A stretch of 64,000 nt of DNA. It comes from Symsagittifera roscoffensis. Its lineage: Eukaryota > Xenacoelomorpha > Acoela > Convolutidae. Where the stretch lies: contig NC_087062.1 of assembly GCF_963678635.1 (NCBI RefSeq), positions 82,229,512-82,293,511 of the forward strand, given 5' to 3'. Position numbers and translations under genes: made by a program. Below the pieces are notes generated by a model. The model did no database searches. It saw only the letters and a list, made by a program, of their open reading frames with translations, and was not told where the DNA came from. This document shows positions 31,758 through 43,854 of the stretch, one piece after another (position 1 is the stretch's first letter; each line of letters opens with the position of its first letter).

Positions 31758-33182
31758 AGATCTCGAAGGTTTTAAAGTTCTTCTTTTGTTGTTGAGTCAA
31801 GTTACAAAACTGGTTTCATGTTCTGGAAAATTTTGACTTAGTGATTCATTTTTCTATTGTGATTATTGCCTCTTTTTTGATTTTTTTCAATCTGATATAT
31901 CCTATCTTTTGCTTATGCGTTGTAATGAAAACATCGTATCCTTCTTCTTAAATCAAACAATTTTGGAGAATTATTGACTGTCTCCTAATTTATCTCTTGA
32001 CATTAGGGTGTTGCAAAATTTACTTCCCAAGCAGTTAGTCCTTACGGCTTTTGTGAGGTTGTCTTACTCCTGGGGGAAGATTGTCTAGTGAAGGCGGGTT
32101 GGAGATAGAGTATATCAATTCGTTAGAATGATTTTATACGTTTTCAAGTGGTTTATAAGAAACCTAATTTTACTTAGGGTCTGATTTGTGATCCAGGGTT
32201 GGAAAATAGTAGATCAATCCACAAGGTCCAGGCATAAATTGCACACGAGTAGATCGTTAGGTCTTAAGTCTTACGTTTTTTTAAGCTTGGGTTAATTAAG
32301 AGAACGGGCTCAAGTGAAGGATGAGTAGCCGAAGTTCTTCATTTTTTATCTAACTATAATGGCTGATTTTTTGAAAAATTCATTTAGTCCTGGGTAATTT
32401 GTAAAGGTTGGAGAGTGAATTGATGTTTGAGGTCGTTAGATACTAGTATTAAGAGGTGGCGAAAACCAATTGCTCCAATTGATCCAACGAAAGCCGCGTT
32501 GATCAATTATTTTAAAATTAGTTATAACTGAAAAATAAATTAAAATTAACAATCCAAGGATAGCCTTGATTTTCCGGTTTAAAGAAAATTTAAGTTTTCC
32601 AGAAAAGATTTGTTGAAAAAAGTTAACAGATCAGTTAGATTTTGATTTGATTTATTGAAACGTTGAGATAAATTTTCAATAATTCATAACGTTTTGTGGT
32701 ATTTTTGTGGTTCTTTTTTCGATTTTGTATTTGCTAAATCTTAACATTGAGAGTCGCACCAGATGATTATAACTCCGGGGTGGCTCACTATTAGAGTAAC
32801 TTCAGATTAGGTACACCATCTGTTCGTCACGCTATTTTATTTTCGAATAGATAAATCCGTACGACGTCTTAATATGCTACCAATCGTAATCCTAATTGAT
32901 TTATCTCCTAGTCTCAATAGATCTGTTGTATACTGGTATTTGCGAGATAAGAGCCAGGAACTGTTCTGGAGAAGAGCAACTGTTTGCTGAGTTAAATTTA
33001 TTCTGTTCTTGCTGACTATTCTTGCTGAAATAGTGCCATCGAATTTTCAAAGATTTTGGTTATTCTACGTTTGAGTAACCAAGTGAAATCAAATCAAAAC
33101 ATGTATTAATTTTATCCTATCATTTTCTAAATAAAATTCGTCTGTAAAATAATTAACGCTAACAAATCATGATATGGTATAG
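31758..33182. other. AT-rich sequence without recognisable gene
   Basis: No ORF and no domain. The 5' LTR of element A is expected near its left end but could not be paired with a second copy. Confidence 0.5.
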
Positions 33183-35821
33183 TCAACTTAGCGCGAGGAG
33201 GAAAATTCTGCGCGACTTTAAGCGACCCATATGATATATGTCGCGACTTTGTACAGTACTTTCTCAGGACTTTGAGCGACCAAATACTTTTGCGCGAGTT
33301 TCAAAAATCTCGGGTTGAAGTCAAAAAGGTTATCAGTACTGTTCAAGTAAAACAACAGTTTTTGACAAAATTCAGTCTTGTATCAGAGTAAAATCAGTAA
33401 TTTACTCTGTTTGTCATCTGAAGAAGTTGAACAGGAAAAATGCTAGTCCTGCTGTTACAGTACTGTTTCGTTCTGTTTTTATTCTGAAACTTGATTGGAA
33501 ATTTTTTCGATTGTAATTGATAAGAAATCAATTATAATATTATTTTTTCGAAGCAAAAAAAATGTCTACTTTTATGATTTGATTTTATTCGATTTTTTTC
33601 CAAACTTTTTTCAAAGTAATTTGCCAAACGAAACATGAATCCTTATCTATGATCAATTGTTTCTAAAAATTTTTGTGTTTTGTGTGCCATTTTCATTTAT
33701 TCATTATATGTTTGAATTAAAGTTTTTTTGTGGTTTTACGAATTTTTCTTTTTATCTTAATTTCAATCTCGTTTTATCATAAGTTACGAATGCATTTTTG
33801 TTCTTTCTTATTCAATTGTTTGCAAACCCAACAATTTACCGACAGAACTAACCAGGTTTAACCACCAACCCCAAAACTTCCTATTCATGGGGTTGGGAGT
33901 GATGATGGTCCTGAGCGTAGCGTGGGACTTGTAGCGAGGGGGGGGGGGGGCGTAGGGGTTTATGGGCTATGAACCCAGGGAATGAATCGTGATTTTAGGG
34001 GTGAACGCAAAATTCCGGACAACGAGAAAATCCTAGATCCGCCCCTGGTATGGAAGGCTCATAATCATGATGATCATACAAACCCATAGTCTGATCATTA
34101 AGAGACAAACCCAGGGTGTTTTCATTCCCAAAAGGTGTTTAATTACCATTACCTGAGCTATACAGTTGTCTTATAAGTTTGCTCAAAAATAATATAGAAA
34201 GTTTTTTTCAAAAAAACGATATTTTGTGAAGAAAAGCAATGTTTTTTTTAAAGATACTAGTCTCAAATTCTCATACCAAGAGAAAGGAAAGCGGATGTTC
34301 AGCAAACCACGGTATCTACAAACCACCATTTTTCAAAGAGCCAAAATTACATCAGAATAACGTAAATAACATCAGTAATAGAGATCAATTTCATATAATA
34401 GTGACAATCTGTTGTTAGTTTGCTTAAGAATATTAATTTTTTGCTTCTTGGATTGCTAAACCTAATTTCGGTTTATTGGATTTCGGCTTTTGGCCTATCA
34501 CTAAACTGTATGGCTTTTAATTTTCCGTAAGTAAATGTGCATGACTAGTTTTCTCTGGGTATGAAGGGAGGCCAATCGGGGAAGTTATCCTAAACACTTG
34601 GTGTCGATGAGGCTCAATGACTGTTGTTGTTGTTGTTTCAAGAATGAGCTACAAAAAATCAGCACATTAGAAAAAGGCATTCAAAGGATAACCTCTGGAC
34701 TTGTGGGTTCATGATGTTAAGCTCGGTTTTTCAGCTCATTTGAAACAGTAATTGTGATAAGTACTGGTCGAATTTTTCATCATTAGAGACCGTCAGCAAT
34801 GTGTACAAAAAACAAAACCATTCGTTTGTCTGAAAAACGCTTAATCATGACGTACCACAAGGTACTGTTTTGGGACCATTCGTTTTCATTCTTTGTTAAA
34901 ATGATCTTAAAAACCAATTTAACAGATACATGAATTTAGGGCAAGTTGCAGACGATACAAGGAAATATGTATAGGAAACCCAACAACTGGCCTAAAAATA
35001 TCAATGCTAGAAACTCTAGAAAAAAAAAGAAAACTTGAATGAAAATAGACTTGTTTGTGGTAATAGTAGCATCAAAAGTTATTATTTTTGGGGAAAATAA
35101 TGATTTAGGAAAAAATGTTTAGAAAGAATAAAAAGTTTCCGCAAAAATACATACTGAAATAGAAGTGTCCTGGTGTGTTAGTGGACAAAAATCTCACTTT
35201 ATCAGCTAAAGTGAACAATTGTTTCATTAAAACGGCTGTTCTAATTAAGCCAATTTACTGTGTGCGACATATGGTACCATTAGAACAAGATTTATGCTTT
35301 TCAGATGGCTAGTTTTATCCCATTTATCTTTTAGCTCGGCTTTTTTTTACAAATACCACCCATGTAAAAAACTAACAGACGCAACAGACTAAATAACTGG
35401 AGAATCAAATTGTGCACAAAACAAATAACACAAAGTAAGTTTCTGAAAAACAAGTGAGGAGAGAACTCTGTAGGAAACAATAGTTGTAATAAATGGAACA
35501 ATTTACACGTAAGGCTGAGAACCGTTAAATCTAAATAAAAAAATAAAAATGAACCTAAAATATGTTTCATAGAAAACAAAAACACTAAAAGTTTTCCATT
35601 GATAGATCTATCAGTTCTTTTCGAGGTTTATATCTAGCAAGATTTTTTTAATGTCTAATGTTTTTGTTTTTATATCTATTAAACAGTATTGTCTCATTCG
35701 TATTTATACAAGGTGTTTTTCTATATTTAAATGCCGGTGTAATTGTTGATTGTTTCTTTATTATGATATTTAAATTTTGTAGCAGCATGTATAATTAACA
35801 AAATCAAATTGTATGATCAGT
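33183..35821 (+). mobile_element. Repeat family R, copy 1: decayed non-LTR (LINE) element
   Basis: The sequence from TTAGCGCGAGG (33189) onward is repeated at 40354. Shared landmarks include GCGACCCATATGATATATGTCG, a CCTAGATCCGCCCCTGG end-like motif (34028), and AAAGGATAACCTCTGGA. At 34843-34965 the + strand reads HDVPQGTVLGPFVFIL and then ADDT. These are the signature motifs of non-LTR reverse transcriptase, with the usual YxDD reduced to VADDT here. The C-terminal module present in the other copies is missing: sequence jumps at about 35412 from AATCAAATTGTG directly to CACAAAACAAA. No frame is intact. Confidence 0.7.
34843..34965 (+). pseudogene. LINE reverse transcriptase motif remnant, copy 1
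   Basis: The reading HDVPQGTVLGPFVFIL, followed about 20 codons later by VADDT, corresponds to RT blocks 4 and 5 of non-LTR retrotransposons (GVPQGS-x-LGP and F-x-DD). A TAA sits between them. I cannot assign the clade. Confidence 0.75.
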
Positions 35822-35850
35822 ATTATTTGTCCATGGAGGTCAACCCGGGA
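35811..35850 (-). repeat. Isolated terminal repeat of the CCCGGG element family
   Basis: GTATGATCAGTATT-N6-TCCATGG followed by AGGTCAACCCGGGA matches the right end of the element at 38786-39894, base for base at most positions. A second isolated end lies at 37674-37713. Confidence 0.65.
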
Positions 35851-36240
35851 GGTAGGATGGAATAATGAAGTCATATTGATAGCAGATAGAACCCGCTGTG
35901 AACCAAATGAGAATTGTTGTCAAACATTGTAAAGATAGCAAACAAAAACCAAAAAGTGGTAAACTTACATTGATTAGCCAGCCAAAAGGTTGTATTCTGA
36001 TCTGTTTCACAATGAAAGCGTACACTGACAGAAGCAAAATGCGCCGGTCTTTCTTATTGTTTGCGCGAAACACAATATTGAGAAGTAATCTTTTGTTCTA
36101 GTCATTTCCTTCCATTAAATTAAAATAGCCAAGGAACTATCAGTCAAAAAGCAGCCGACTAAAAAAAACAGTAAAAAACCAGCCGCGAAAGTAAAAAAAA
36201 GTAAATTACCAGCCAATTATATAAACAGGTCGAAAATTAA
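35838..36240 (-). other. Conserved exon-like segment, copy 1
   Basis: The minus strand has a 77-codon frame (35840-36073), hydrophobic in its middle. It also has a well-formed mini-intron: GTAAGT at 35968-35963 and TTTGGTTCACAG ending at 35896, 73 bases. The same frame and both splice signals recur at 37704-37970. Spliced or unspliced, I do not recognise the protein. It may be a fragment of a captured gene or coincidence within a duplicated repeat. Confidence 0.25.
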
Positions 36241-37090
36241 ATTAAATAATTGAAAATTGCACGTTTTTTGTTGTTTTTTGTTTTTTGCACGTTTTTTGTC
36301 AGGCTCGATGACTGTTGTTGTTGTTGTTTCAAGAACGAGCTACAAAAAATTAGCACATTAGAAAAAAGGCATTCAAAGGATAACCTCTGGACTTGTGGGT
36401 TCATGATGTTAAGCTCGGTTTTTTAGCTCATTTGAAACAGTAATTGTGATAATTACTGGTCGACTTATTCATCATTAGAGACCGTCAAGAATGTGTACAA
36501 AAAACGAAACCATTCATTTCACTGAAAAACGCTTAATCATGACGTACCACAAGGTACTGCTTTGGGACCATTAGTTTTCATTCTTTGTTAAAATGATTTT
36601 AAAAACAGAAACATGAATTTAGGGCAATTCGCAGACGATACCATTAATTATGTACAGGAAACCCAACTGACCTAAAAATGTCAAGGCTAGAAACGCTAGA
36701 AAAAATACAAGAAACTTGAATGAAAATACACTTGTTTGTAGTAAAGTTAACAACAAAAATTACTGTTTTTGGGGAAAATAATATTTTAGGAAAAATGTTT
36801 AAAAAGAATAAAAAGTTTCCGCAAAAGAACATGCTGAAATAGAAGTGTCTTGGTGTGTTAGTGGACAAAAATCTCACTTTATCAGCTGAATTGAACCATT
36901 GTTTAATTAAAACGGCCGTTCTAATTAAGCCAATATACTCTGTCCGACATATGCTACCATTAGAACAAGATTTACGCTTTTCAGATGGCTAGTTTTATCC
37001 CATTTATCTTTTAGCTCGGCTTTTTGTTTACAAATACCACCCATGTATTAAACTAACAGACGCAACAGACTAAATAACTCGAGAATCAAA

Positions 37091-37348
37091 TTGTGCTATC
37101 TCTGCCAAAAATATGATCCTGCACCTGATCTACTTTTAAAGTCTAAGGTTTTACCAGCCGAACTATTCATTGCCCAAGATAGCTTGACAAGAATGTTCAA
37201 TGTGGGAAAAAAAAAACGTTCGACAAATAAAATTGGTAAGCAGTTTATCTATAACACAGTACCTGTGAAACTAAACCAACGCACAAAACAAACAACACAA
37301 AGTAAGTTTCTGAAAAACAAGTGCGGAGAGAACTGTAGGAAACAATAG
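37091..37348 (+). pseudogene. LINE C-terminal coding remnant
   Basis: An 85-codon frame reads LPAELFIAQDSLTRMFNVGK, then KIGKQFIYNTVPVKLNQRTK, then TQSKFLKNKC. This matches the end of non-LTR polymerases, where a basic stretch is followed by a G-x-x-x-F-x-Y-x-x-P-x-x-[WL]N motif and F-K/L-K-x-L. It lies downstream of the RT motifs on the same strand. Copy 1 lacks this module, while the third copy has it twice. Confidence 0.6.
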
Positions 37349-37703
37349 TTGTAATAAATGGAACAATTTACACGTAAGGCTGAGAACCGTTAAATCTAAA
37401 TAAAAAAATAAAAATGAACCTAAAAAATGTTTCATAGAAAACAAAAACACTAAAAGTTTTCCATTGATAGATCCATCAGTTCTTTTCGAGGTTTATATCT
37501 AGCATGATTTTTTTATATCTAATGTTTTTGTTTTTATATCTATTAAACAGTATTGTCTCATTCGTATTTATACAAGTTGTTTTTCTATATTTAAATGCCG
37601 GTGTAATTGTTGATTCTTTCTTTATTATGATATTTAAATTTTGTAGCAGCATGTATAATTAACCAAATCAAATTGTATGATTAGTATTATATGTCTATGG
37701 AGG

Positions 37704-38110
37704 TCAACCCGGGAGGTAGGATGGAATAATGAAGTCAAATTGATGGCAGACAGAACCCGCTGTGAACCAAATGAGAATTGTTGTCAAAAATTGTAAAGAT
37801 AGCAAACAAAAACCAAAAAGTGATAAACTTACATTGATTAGCCAGCCAAAAGATTGTATTCTGATCTGTTTCACGATGAAAGCGTACACTGACAGAAGCA
37901 AAATACGATGGTCATTCTTATTGTTTGCGCGAAACAAAATATATGAGAAGTAATCATTTGTTCTAGTCATTTCCTTGAATTAAATTAAAACAGCCAAGGA
38001 ACTATCAGTCAAAAAGCAGCCGATTGAAAAAAACAGTAAAAAACCAGCCGCGAAAGTTAAAAAAAAGCAAATTACCAGCCAATTATATAAACAGGTCGAA
38101 AATTAAATTA
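37704..38110 (-). other. Conserved exon-like segment, copy 2
   Basis: This is the second copy of the 35838-36240 segment. The minus-strand frame (37704-37970) is longer by eleven codons at its start. The GTAAGT donor and TTCACAG acceptor are unchanged, while substitutions are scattered. Confidence 0.25.
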
Positions 38111-38125
38111 AATAATTGAAAACTG

Positions 38126-38785
38126 CACGTTTTTTTGTAAGTGTAGACTTTTCATTTTTTTAAGAGCCAAATTCCAATTGCGCCAATTTCTTTGGTTAAG
38201 CAGAATTGAAATTAGAGTGACCTAAATAGGTCATGAACATTTTTTCTAAGATTTTTTTTTCCATTTTTTACAGGTGCTAACATTTTTACAAGTAGATTAA
38301 GAAAAGAAAAGTAACAAGACGCACTTTGAGTTTAAGTTTTCAGAGAAAATATAGTTAAACTAGAATGACACAACCCAAACAGATTAAAAAAATTGAAGAG
38401 AGTGAAGTTTTGTGAGAGGAATAATTATGAAAAAGTGGGAACTGCTAAACAGTTTCAGCAAACCGCTTTCAATTCTTGCTCTCTTTTTGTGTTGATTTCT
38501 GAAAGCTGACAAACTTTTTATGGTTTTCTAATGTGGCTTAAAGGAACTAGTGGTGTATTTACCCGGGATGCTGAACAAAAAAATTTCCTTTGTCGGTTTC
38601 ATTCACATCTACTTTTTTCGTTTTGACTTATATAAAAAACTATTTGATGTTACTTTTTCTAACAAAAATTTTTGCCGAAACACTTTAGGCAAATCCTATG
38701 GACTAAACTTTTATGTGCTGTAAGGTCTGATTATTGTAGGGGAGAAAGAAAAATCTAATTTTCACTATACGCTCATATAATATAT
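38126..38785. other. AT-rich sequence without recognisable gene
   Basis: No supported feature. Confidence 0.5.
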
Positions 38786-39470
38786 AACCCGGGATGACCA
38801 AATATACTAGTCATACAATTTCCATATATGGAAAAATGCTAGTCATACTTTTTGCATACAATTCCATACGTACAGAAAATTGCATGAAAGGTCTATGATT
38901 AGTATTTTTTCATGTATGGAAATTGTATGACTAGCATTTTTCCATAAACCAAAAATATTGATTTTTGTTCTTTTAGTTTCTCAAAATTTTTTGGTTTTGT
39001 TCGTAACCGAACCCAAATGACATAAACCTTGATTACTCAAACGTAGTTGCCAATGGTTTGGCCGCCTCGCAATAAAAATGCATTGGAAACAACCTGATAT
39101 GTGTAACTTCTGTCTCAGACAAATCATATAACAAAAGTGATGAACTTTTAAATTTTAGCAATAATTTTCAAAGATGGTTAATTCTAAAAATTGAATTTTT
39201 AAAATACCAAACATTGATCAAGGCATACAAAAACATGTCATACAAGAGAAAGAGGAGTTTTAAGCGTTTTCGAAACAGTTATGAAGAAAAAAAGAAAAAA
39301 ATCCAATATTAGTATATCCAAGACTACGTTATACACACAAAAAATTAAAACTTGCAAGCAAGTTTTTTTTTCAAAAAATGTTTGTTTGAATACGAAAATC
39401 ATTTTGCGGTTAAAAAAAAACTTTAAAAATTTTTGGGGGCAAAATTATTGTGATCTTCATCAAAAAAATG

Positions 39471-39510
39471 CTAGTCATACAATTTCCATATATGGAAATT
39501 GTATGACTAG
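39471..39510. repeat. Perfect 40-bp palindrome
   Basis: CTAGTCATACAATTTCCATA is followed directly by its exact reverse complement, with no spacer. It could extrude as a cruciform or form a hairpin in single-stranded DNA. Confidence 0.95.
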
Positions 39511-39652
39511 TGTTTTTTTTTCAGAAAACAAAAATAAAAAAATCAAAGTTTTCAATCGTAGCAGCCCAAAAAACGCTTAAATGTTTTGCCAGCAGTTGAA
39601 TTGATTGTTCAAAGCTTTTTTTTTTCACAAAACAAAATTTTAAAAAAAAAAT

Positions 39653-39692
39653 CTAATCGTACAACTTCCATATATGGAAATTGTATGGTTAG
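39653..39692. repeat. Imperfect 40-bp palindrome
   Basis: CTAATCGTACAACTTCCATA plus its near-complement, with a few mismatches. It belongs to the same hairpin family as 39471-39510. Confidence 0.9.
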
Positions 39693-39894
39693 CATTTTTT
39701 TCATACCATTTTTTTTCTTTTTTTTATGAAGCGATTCCAATTTCGATACCAAAACAACTATAAAATACCTTTGAAATTCGATTTAACTCATTTTCCAAAA
39801 GTGTATGAAATTTTTATGACTAGCATTTTTCAATAGACTAAGTGTATGAAAATGTATGATTAGCATTTTTGGTCTATGGAGGTCAACCCGGGAA

Positions 39895-40349
39895 GTTCAA
39901 AATTAGAAAAAAACTCAGTTTAGCAATGATAAGATTTTAATGTAATGGAAACTCATCAATATAAATTTAAATACAGTGGAATCATAAGCCACAATTAATT
40001 AATAAAATTTTTTAAACCGGAGTTTTTTCCTGTTGATTTCATTTGGTTTGAATTTTTCTGAGAACTGCAAGAGAATCACTAGTCCTGGTTGACTGAAAAT
40101 TGAACCAAAAAAAAATAAAAAAAACTTCATCTCCTTATAAAAAAGTATCTGTACTGCAGTATGCGCAATAAAAATTAGAATCGTTTGAGAGGCAGGTCGC
40201 GGTATGCTACTTACGTTGCAACTATCGCGATTCAACACGAGTATGCCGCAACTGTGTAAACTCAAAATAAATGCAGCAAAATGGCGCGACCGAAAAAGAA
40301 TATTTCGTGCAATCAAAAAATGAGCGACTAGCGCAATCAAAAAGTTTTG
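39895..40349. other. AT-rich sequence without recognisable gene
   Basis: No supported feature. Confidence 0.5.
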
Positions 40350-43321
40350 TCAAGTTAGCGCGAGGTGGAAAAACCTGCGCGATTTTAAGCGACCCATATG
40401 ATATATGTCGCGACTTTGTACAGGACTCCCTCGGGACTTTGAGCGACCAAATATTTTTGCGCGCGTTTCGAAAATCCCGGGTTGAAGTCACAAAGGTTAT
40501 CAGTACTGTTCAAGTAAGACAACAGTTGTTGACAAAATTCAGTCTTGTATCAGAGTAATATCAGTATTTTACTCTGTTTGTCACCTGAAGAAGTTGAACA
40601 GGAAAAAAATGCCAGTCCTGCTGTTACAGTACTGTTTCATTCTGTTTTTATTCTGAAACTCAATTGGAAAATTTTTTGATTGAGCTTAATTGATTGTTTT
40701 TAAACTATTTTCAAAAAAATTTGCCAAACGAAACATGAATCATTAAATATAATCAATTTTTTCTAAAACTTTTTGTGTTTTGTGTGAGATTTTCATTTAT
40801 TCATTAAATGTTTAAGCTTAAGTTTTATTTTTGTTTGCAAATATTTCATTTTATCTTAATTTCAATCGCGTTTTATCATAAGTTACGAATGCATATTTGT
40901 TCTTTCTTATCGAGTTGTTTGCAGACCCAACAATTTTCCGACAAAACCAACCAGGTTTAACCACCAACCCCAAAATTTCCTATTCATGGGGGTGGGAGTG
41001 ATGATGATCCTGAGCGTAGCGTGGGACTTGTAGCGAGGGGGGGCGTAGGAGGGTATGGGTTGTGAACCCATGGAATGAACCGTGATTATAGGGGTGAACG
41101 TGAAAATCCGGACCTCGAAAAAATTCTAGATCCGCCCCTGGTATGGAATGCTCATAATCATAGTGATCATACAAACCCATAGTCTGATCATTATGATACA
41201 AACACAAAGTGTTTTCATTCCCAAAAAGGTGTTTAATTACCATTACCTGACCTATACAGGTGCCTTATAAGTTTGCTCATAAATAATATAGAAAGTTTTT
41301 TTTTAAAAAAACGATACTTTGTGAAGAAAAAACAATGTTTTTTTTGAAAGATGATATCCTTCAATTCTCATACCAAAGGAAAGGAAAGCGGATGTTCAGC
41401 AAACCACGGTATCTACAAACCGCCATTTTTTACAGAGCCGAAATTAAATCAGAATAACGTAAATAAAAACAGTATTACAGAACAATTTCATGTAACAGTG
41501 ACAATCTGTTGTTCGGTTGCTTAACGATATTAATTTTGTGCTTCTTGGATTGCGAATCCTATTTTCGGTTTGTTAGCTTTCGGCTTTTGGCCTATCACTA
41601 AACTTTATAGCTATAAATTTTTCGTAAGTAAAAATGCATGACTAGCTTTCTCTGGGCATGAAGGGAGGCCAATCGGGCAAGTTATCCTAAACACTTGGTG
41701 TCGTTGAAGCTCGATGACTGTTGTTGTTGTTGTTTTAAAAATGAGCTACCAAAATCAGCACTTTAGAAAAAGGCATTCAAAGGATAACCTCTGGAATTGT
41801 GGGTTCATGATGTTAAGCTCGGTTTTTCAGCTCATTTGAAACAGTAATTGTGATAATTACTGGTCGACTTATTTATCATTAGAGACCGTCAGAAATGTGT
41901 AAAAAAAACTAAACCATTCAACTGACTGAAAATTGCTTAATCATGGCGTACCACAAGGTACTGTTTTGGGACCATTAGTTTTCATTCTTTGTTAAAATGA
42001 TTTTAAAAACAGAAACATGAATTTAGGGCAATTCGCAGACGATACCATTAATTATGTACAGGAAACCCAACTGACTAAAAAATGTCAATGCTAGAAACGC
42101 TAGAAAAAATACAAGAAACTTGAATGAAAATACACTTGTTTGTAGTAAAGGTAACAACAAAAATTACTGTTTTTGGGGAAAATAATATTTTAGAAAAAAA
42201 TATTTATAGAGAATAAATAGTTTCCGCAAAAGAACATGCTGAAATAGAATTGTCTTGGTGTGTCAGTGGACAAAAATCCCACTTTATCAGTTGAATTGAA
42301 CAAATGTTTAATTAAAACGGCTGTTCTAATTAAGCCAATATTCTGTGTGCGACATATGGTACCATTAGAACAAGGTTTATGCTTTTCAGATAGCTAGTTT
42401 CATCACATTTATCTTTTAGTTCAGCTTTTTTTATATAAAATTCACTCAAGTATTAAATTAACAGACACAACAGACTAATTAACTGCGGAATCAAATTGTG
42501 CTATCTCCGCCGAAAATATGATCCTGCGCGTGATCAATTTTTAAAGTCTAAAGTTTTACCAGCCGAACTATTCATTGCCCAAGATAGCTTGACAAGAAGG
42601 TTCAATGTGGCAAAAACATCCGACAAATAACGTTGGTTGGCAGTTTATCTATGACAGAGTACCTGTGAAACCAAACAAACGCACAAAACAAATGAAACAA
42701 AGTAGCTTTCTGAAAACAGACAAATTAACTGGGGGTCGAAGTGTGCTATCTCCGCAGTAAATATGAACTGATTATGCACGTGATCTACTTTGCAGATCTC
42801 AAGTTTCACTAGCCGAACTATTCATTGCTCAAAGTAGCTTGACTAGAGTGTTCAATGTGACAAAAAAAAACATTTCGACAAATAAAATTGGTAAGCAGTT
42901 TATCTATAACAGAGTACCTGTGAAACTATACGAACGCACGAAGCAAATCACCCAAAGTAGGTTTCTGAAAACAAGTGGGGGAAGAATTCTCTAGCAAACA
43001 AAAGTTGTAATAAATGGAACAATTTACACGTAAGGCTGAGAACCTTTAAATCTAAATAAAAAAAGAAAATTGAACCTAAAATTTGTTTCATAGAAAACAA
43101 AAACACTAAAAAAATTCTATTGATAGATCCATCAGTTCTTTTTGAGGTTTATATCTAGCTAAATTTTTTTAAAATCTTATGTTCTTGTTTTTATATCTAT
43201 TAAACAGTATTATCTCATTCGTATTCATACAAGGCGTTATTCTATATTTACATGCCGGTGTAATTGTTGATTCTTTCTTTCTTATGATAATTTCATTTTG
43301 TAGCAGCGTGTATAATTAACC
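40350..43321 (+). mobile_element. Repeat family R, copy 2: decayed LINE with duplicated C-terminal module
   Basis: This is collinear with 33183-35800, from TTAGCGCGAGG to GTATAATTAACCA. RT motifs lie near 41938-42055 (GVPQGTVLGP-like, then ADDT). The C-terminal module is present twice in tandem: CTATCTCCGCCGAAAATATG at about 42501 and CTATCTCCGCAGTAAATATG at about 42747. The sequence shared with copy 1 ends near 43321, which marks the probable LINE 3' end. Copies 1 and 1b share further downstream sequence only because of their segmental duplication. Confidence 0.7.
42495..42960 (+). repeat. Tandem duplication of the LINE C-terminal module
   Basis: Two ~245-bp copies each contain GCCGAACTATTCATTGC, GTTCAATGTG and AGTACCTGTGAAAC. 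They have diverged by substitutions and small indels, so the duplication is not recent. Confidence 0.8.
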
Positions 43322-43854
43322 AAGTGGTTATTATGGATATAAATTTTGTGAAATAGCAATTAAATTAATAGTTTTACTTGACAGTTATTTTTCAGAACAC
43401 GTTTCAGCTTTAAGAGTTGTCGTGATAACTTATAGACCAACAAGATCTCTATAGAAGTTTTTTAGAGCTGGTTTTCTAGGAAAAAAAACGGTCATAAATG
43501 GCACAATAACAAATAACTTCATATTAACATGGCTCTTGGCTATATACATGATTTTTCAAGAGCTAATGTTCACAGGAAAATAAATTTTTCTTATCAAAAA
43601 ATAATTCATATTTTCTTTTTCTTACAGTGTATTGCATGGTGTCTTGTTTATCATCAACTTCGACAGGAATTGTATATAAAAACGTTTTTTTTAAACCAAA
43701 GCCTGAATCACACTTTGTAACGCAAAAACCAGCTCAAAAAGGCAACCAATAATGAAATATTAAATTTCGAGCTATGAAACTCTCAAACGATGACTTTCAC
43801 GGCAGTACGTTGGTTAAACACCCAGACAATTCAGTCATCGCTGTGACAGAAAAG
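43322..43854. other. AT-rich sequence, no supported gene
   Basis: A + strand ORF of 63 codons at 43529 shows no domain. Confidence 0.4.

Larger units (their letters stand above)
36302..38125 (+). repeat. Direct duplication of the 3' half of repeat R (copy 1b)
   Basis: 36302-38125 repeats 34614-36250 almost throughout, from GGCTCGATGACTGTTGTTG to GAAAACTGCACGTTTTTT. It includes the LINE RT motifs (36528-36650), the isolated terminal repeat (37674-37713) and the exon-like segment (37704-37970). Because the unrelated downstream segment is duplicated too, this is a segmental duplication rather than a second LINE insertion. Confidence 0.85.
38786..39894. mobile_element. Palindrome-rich DNA element with CCCGGG termini
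   Basis: The left end reads CCCGGGATGACC and then ACTAGTCATACA. The right end, reversed, reads CCCGGGTTGACC and then ATGCTAATCATACA, giving terminal inverted repeats of ~40 bases. In between, the motif TGCTAGTCATACAATTTCC and its complement recur as hairpins, the best at 39471-39510 and 39653-39692. No transposase frame is visible; the + strand ORF at 39281-39580 is Lys/Asn-rich and AT-driven. It is therefore a non-autonomous element. Target duplication not identified. Confidence 0.65.

Noticed and set aside
1000-33000. LTRs for element A
   Set aside because: Regions just beyond the env-like ORF (1.0-1.7 kb) and before gag (31.5-33 kb) show no clear match to each other by eye.
39281-39580. 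99-codon + strand ORF inside the CCCGGG element
   Set aside because: Lys/Asn/Ile/Phe-rich translation of AT-rich DNA spanning a palindrome; no transposase motif.
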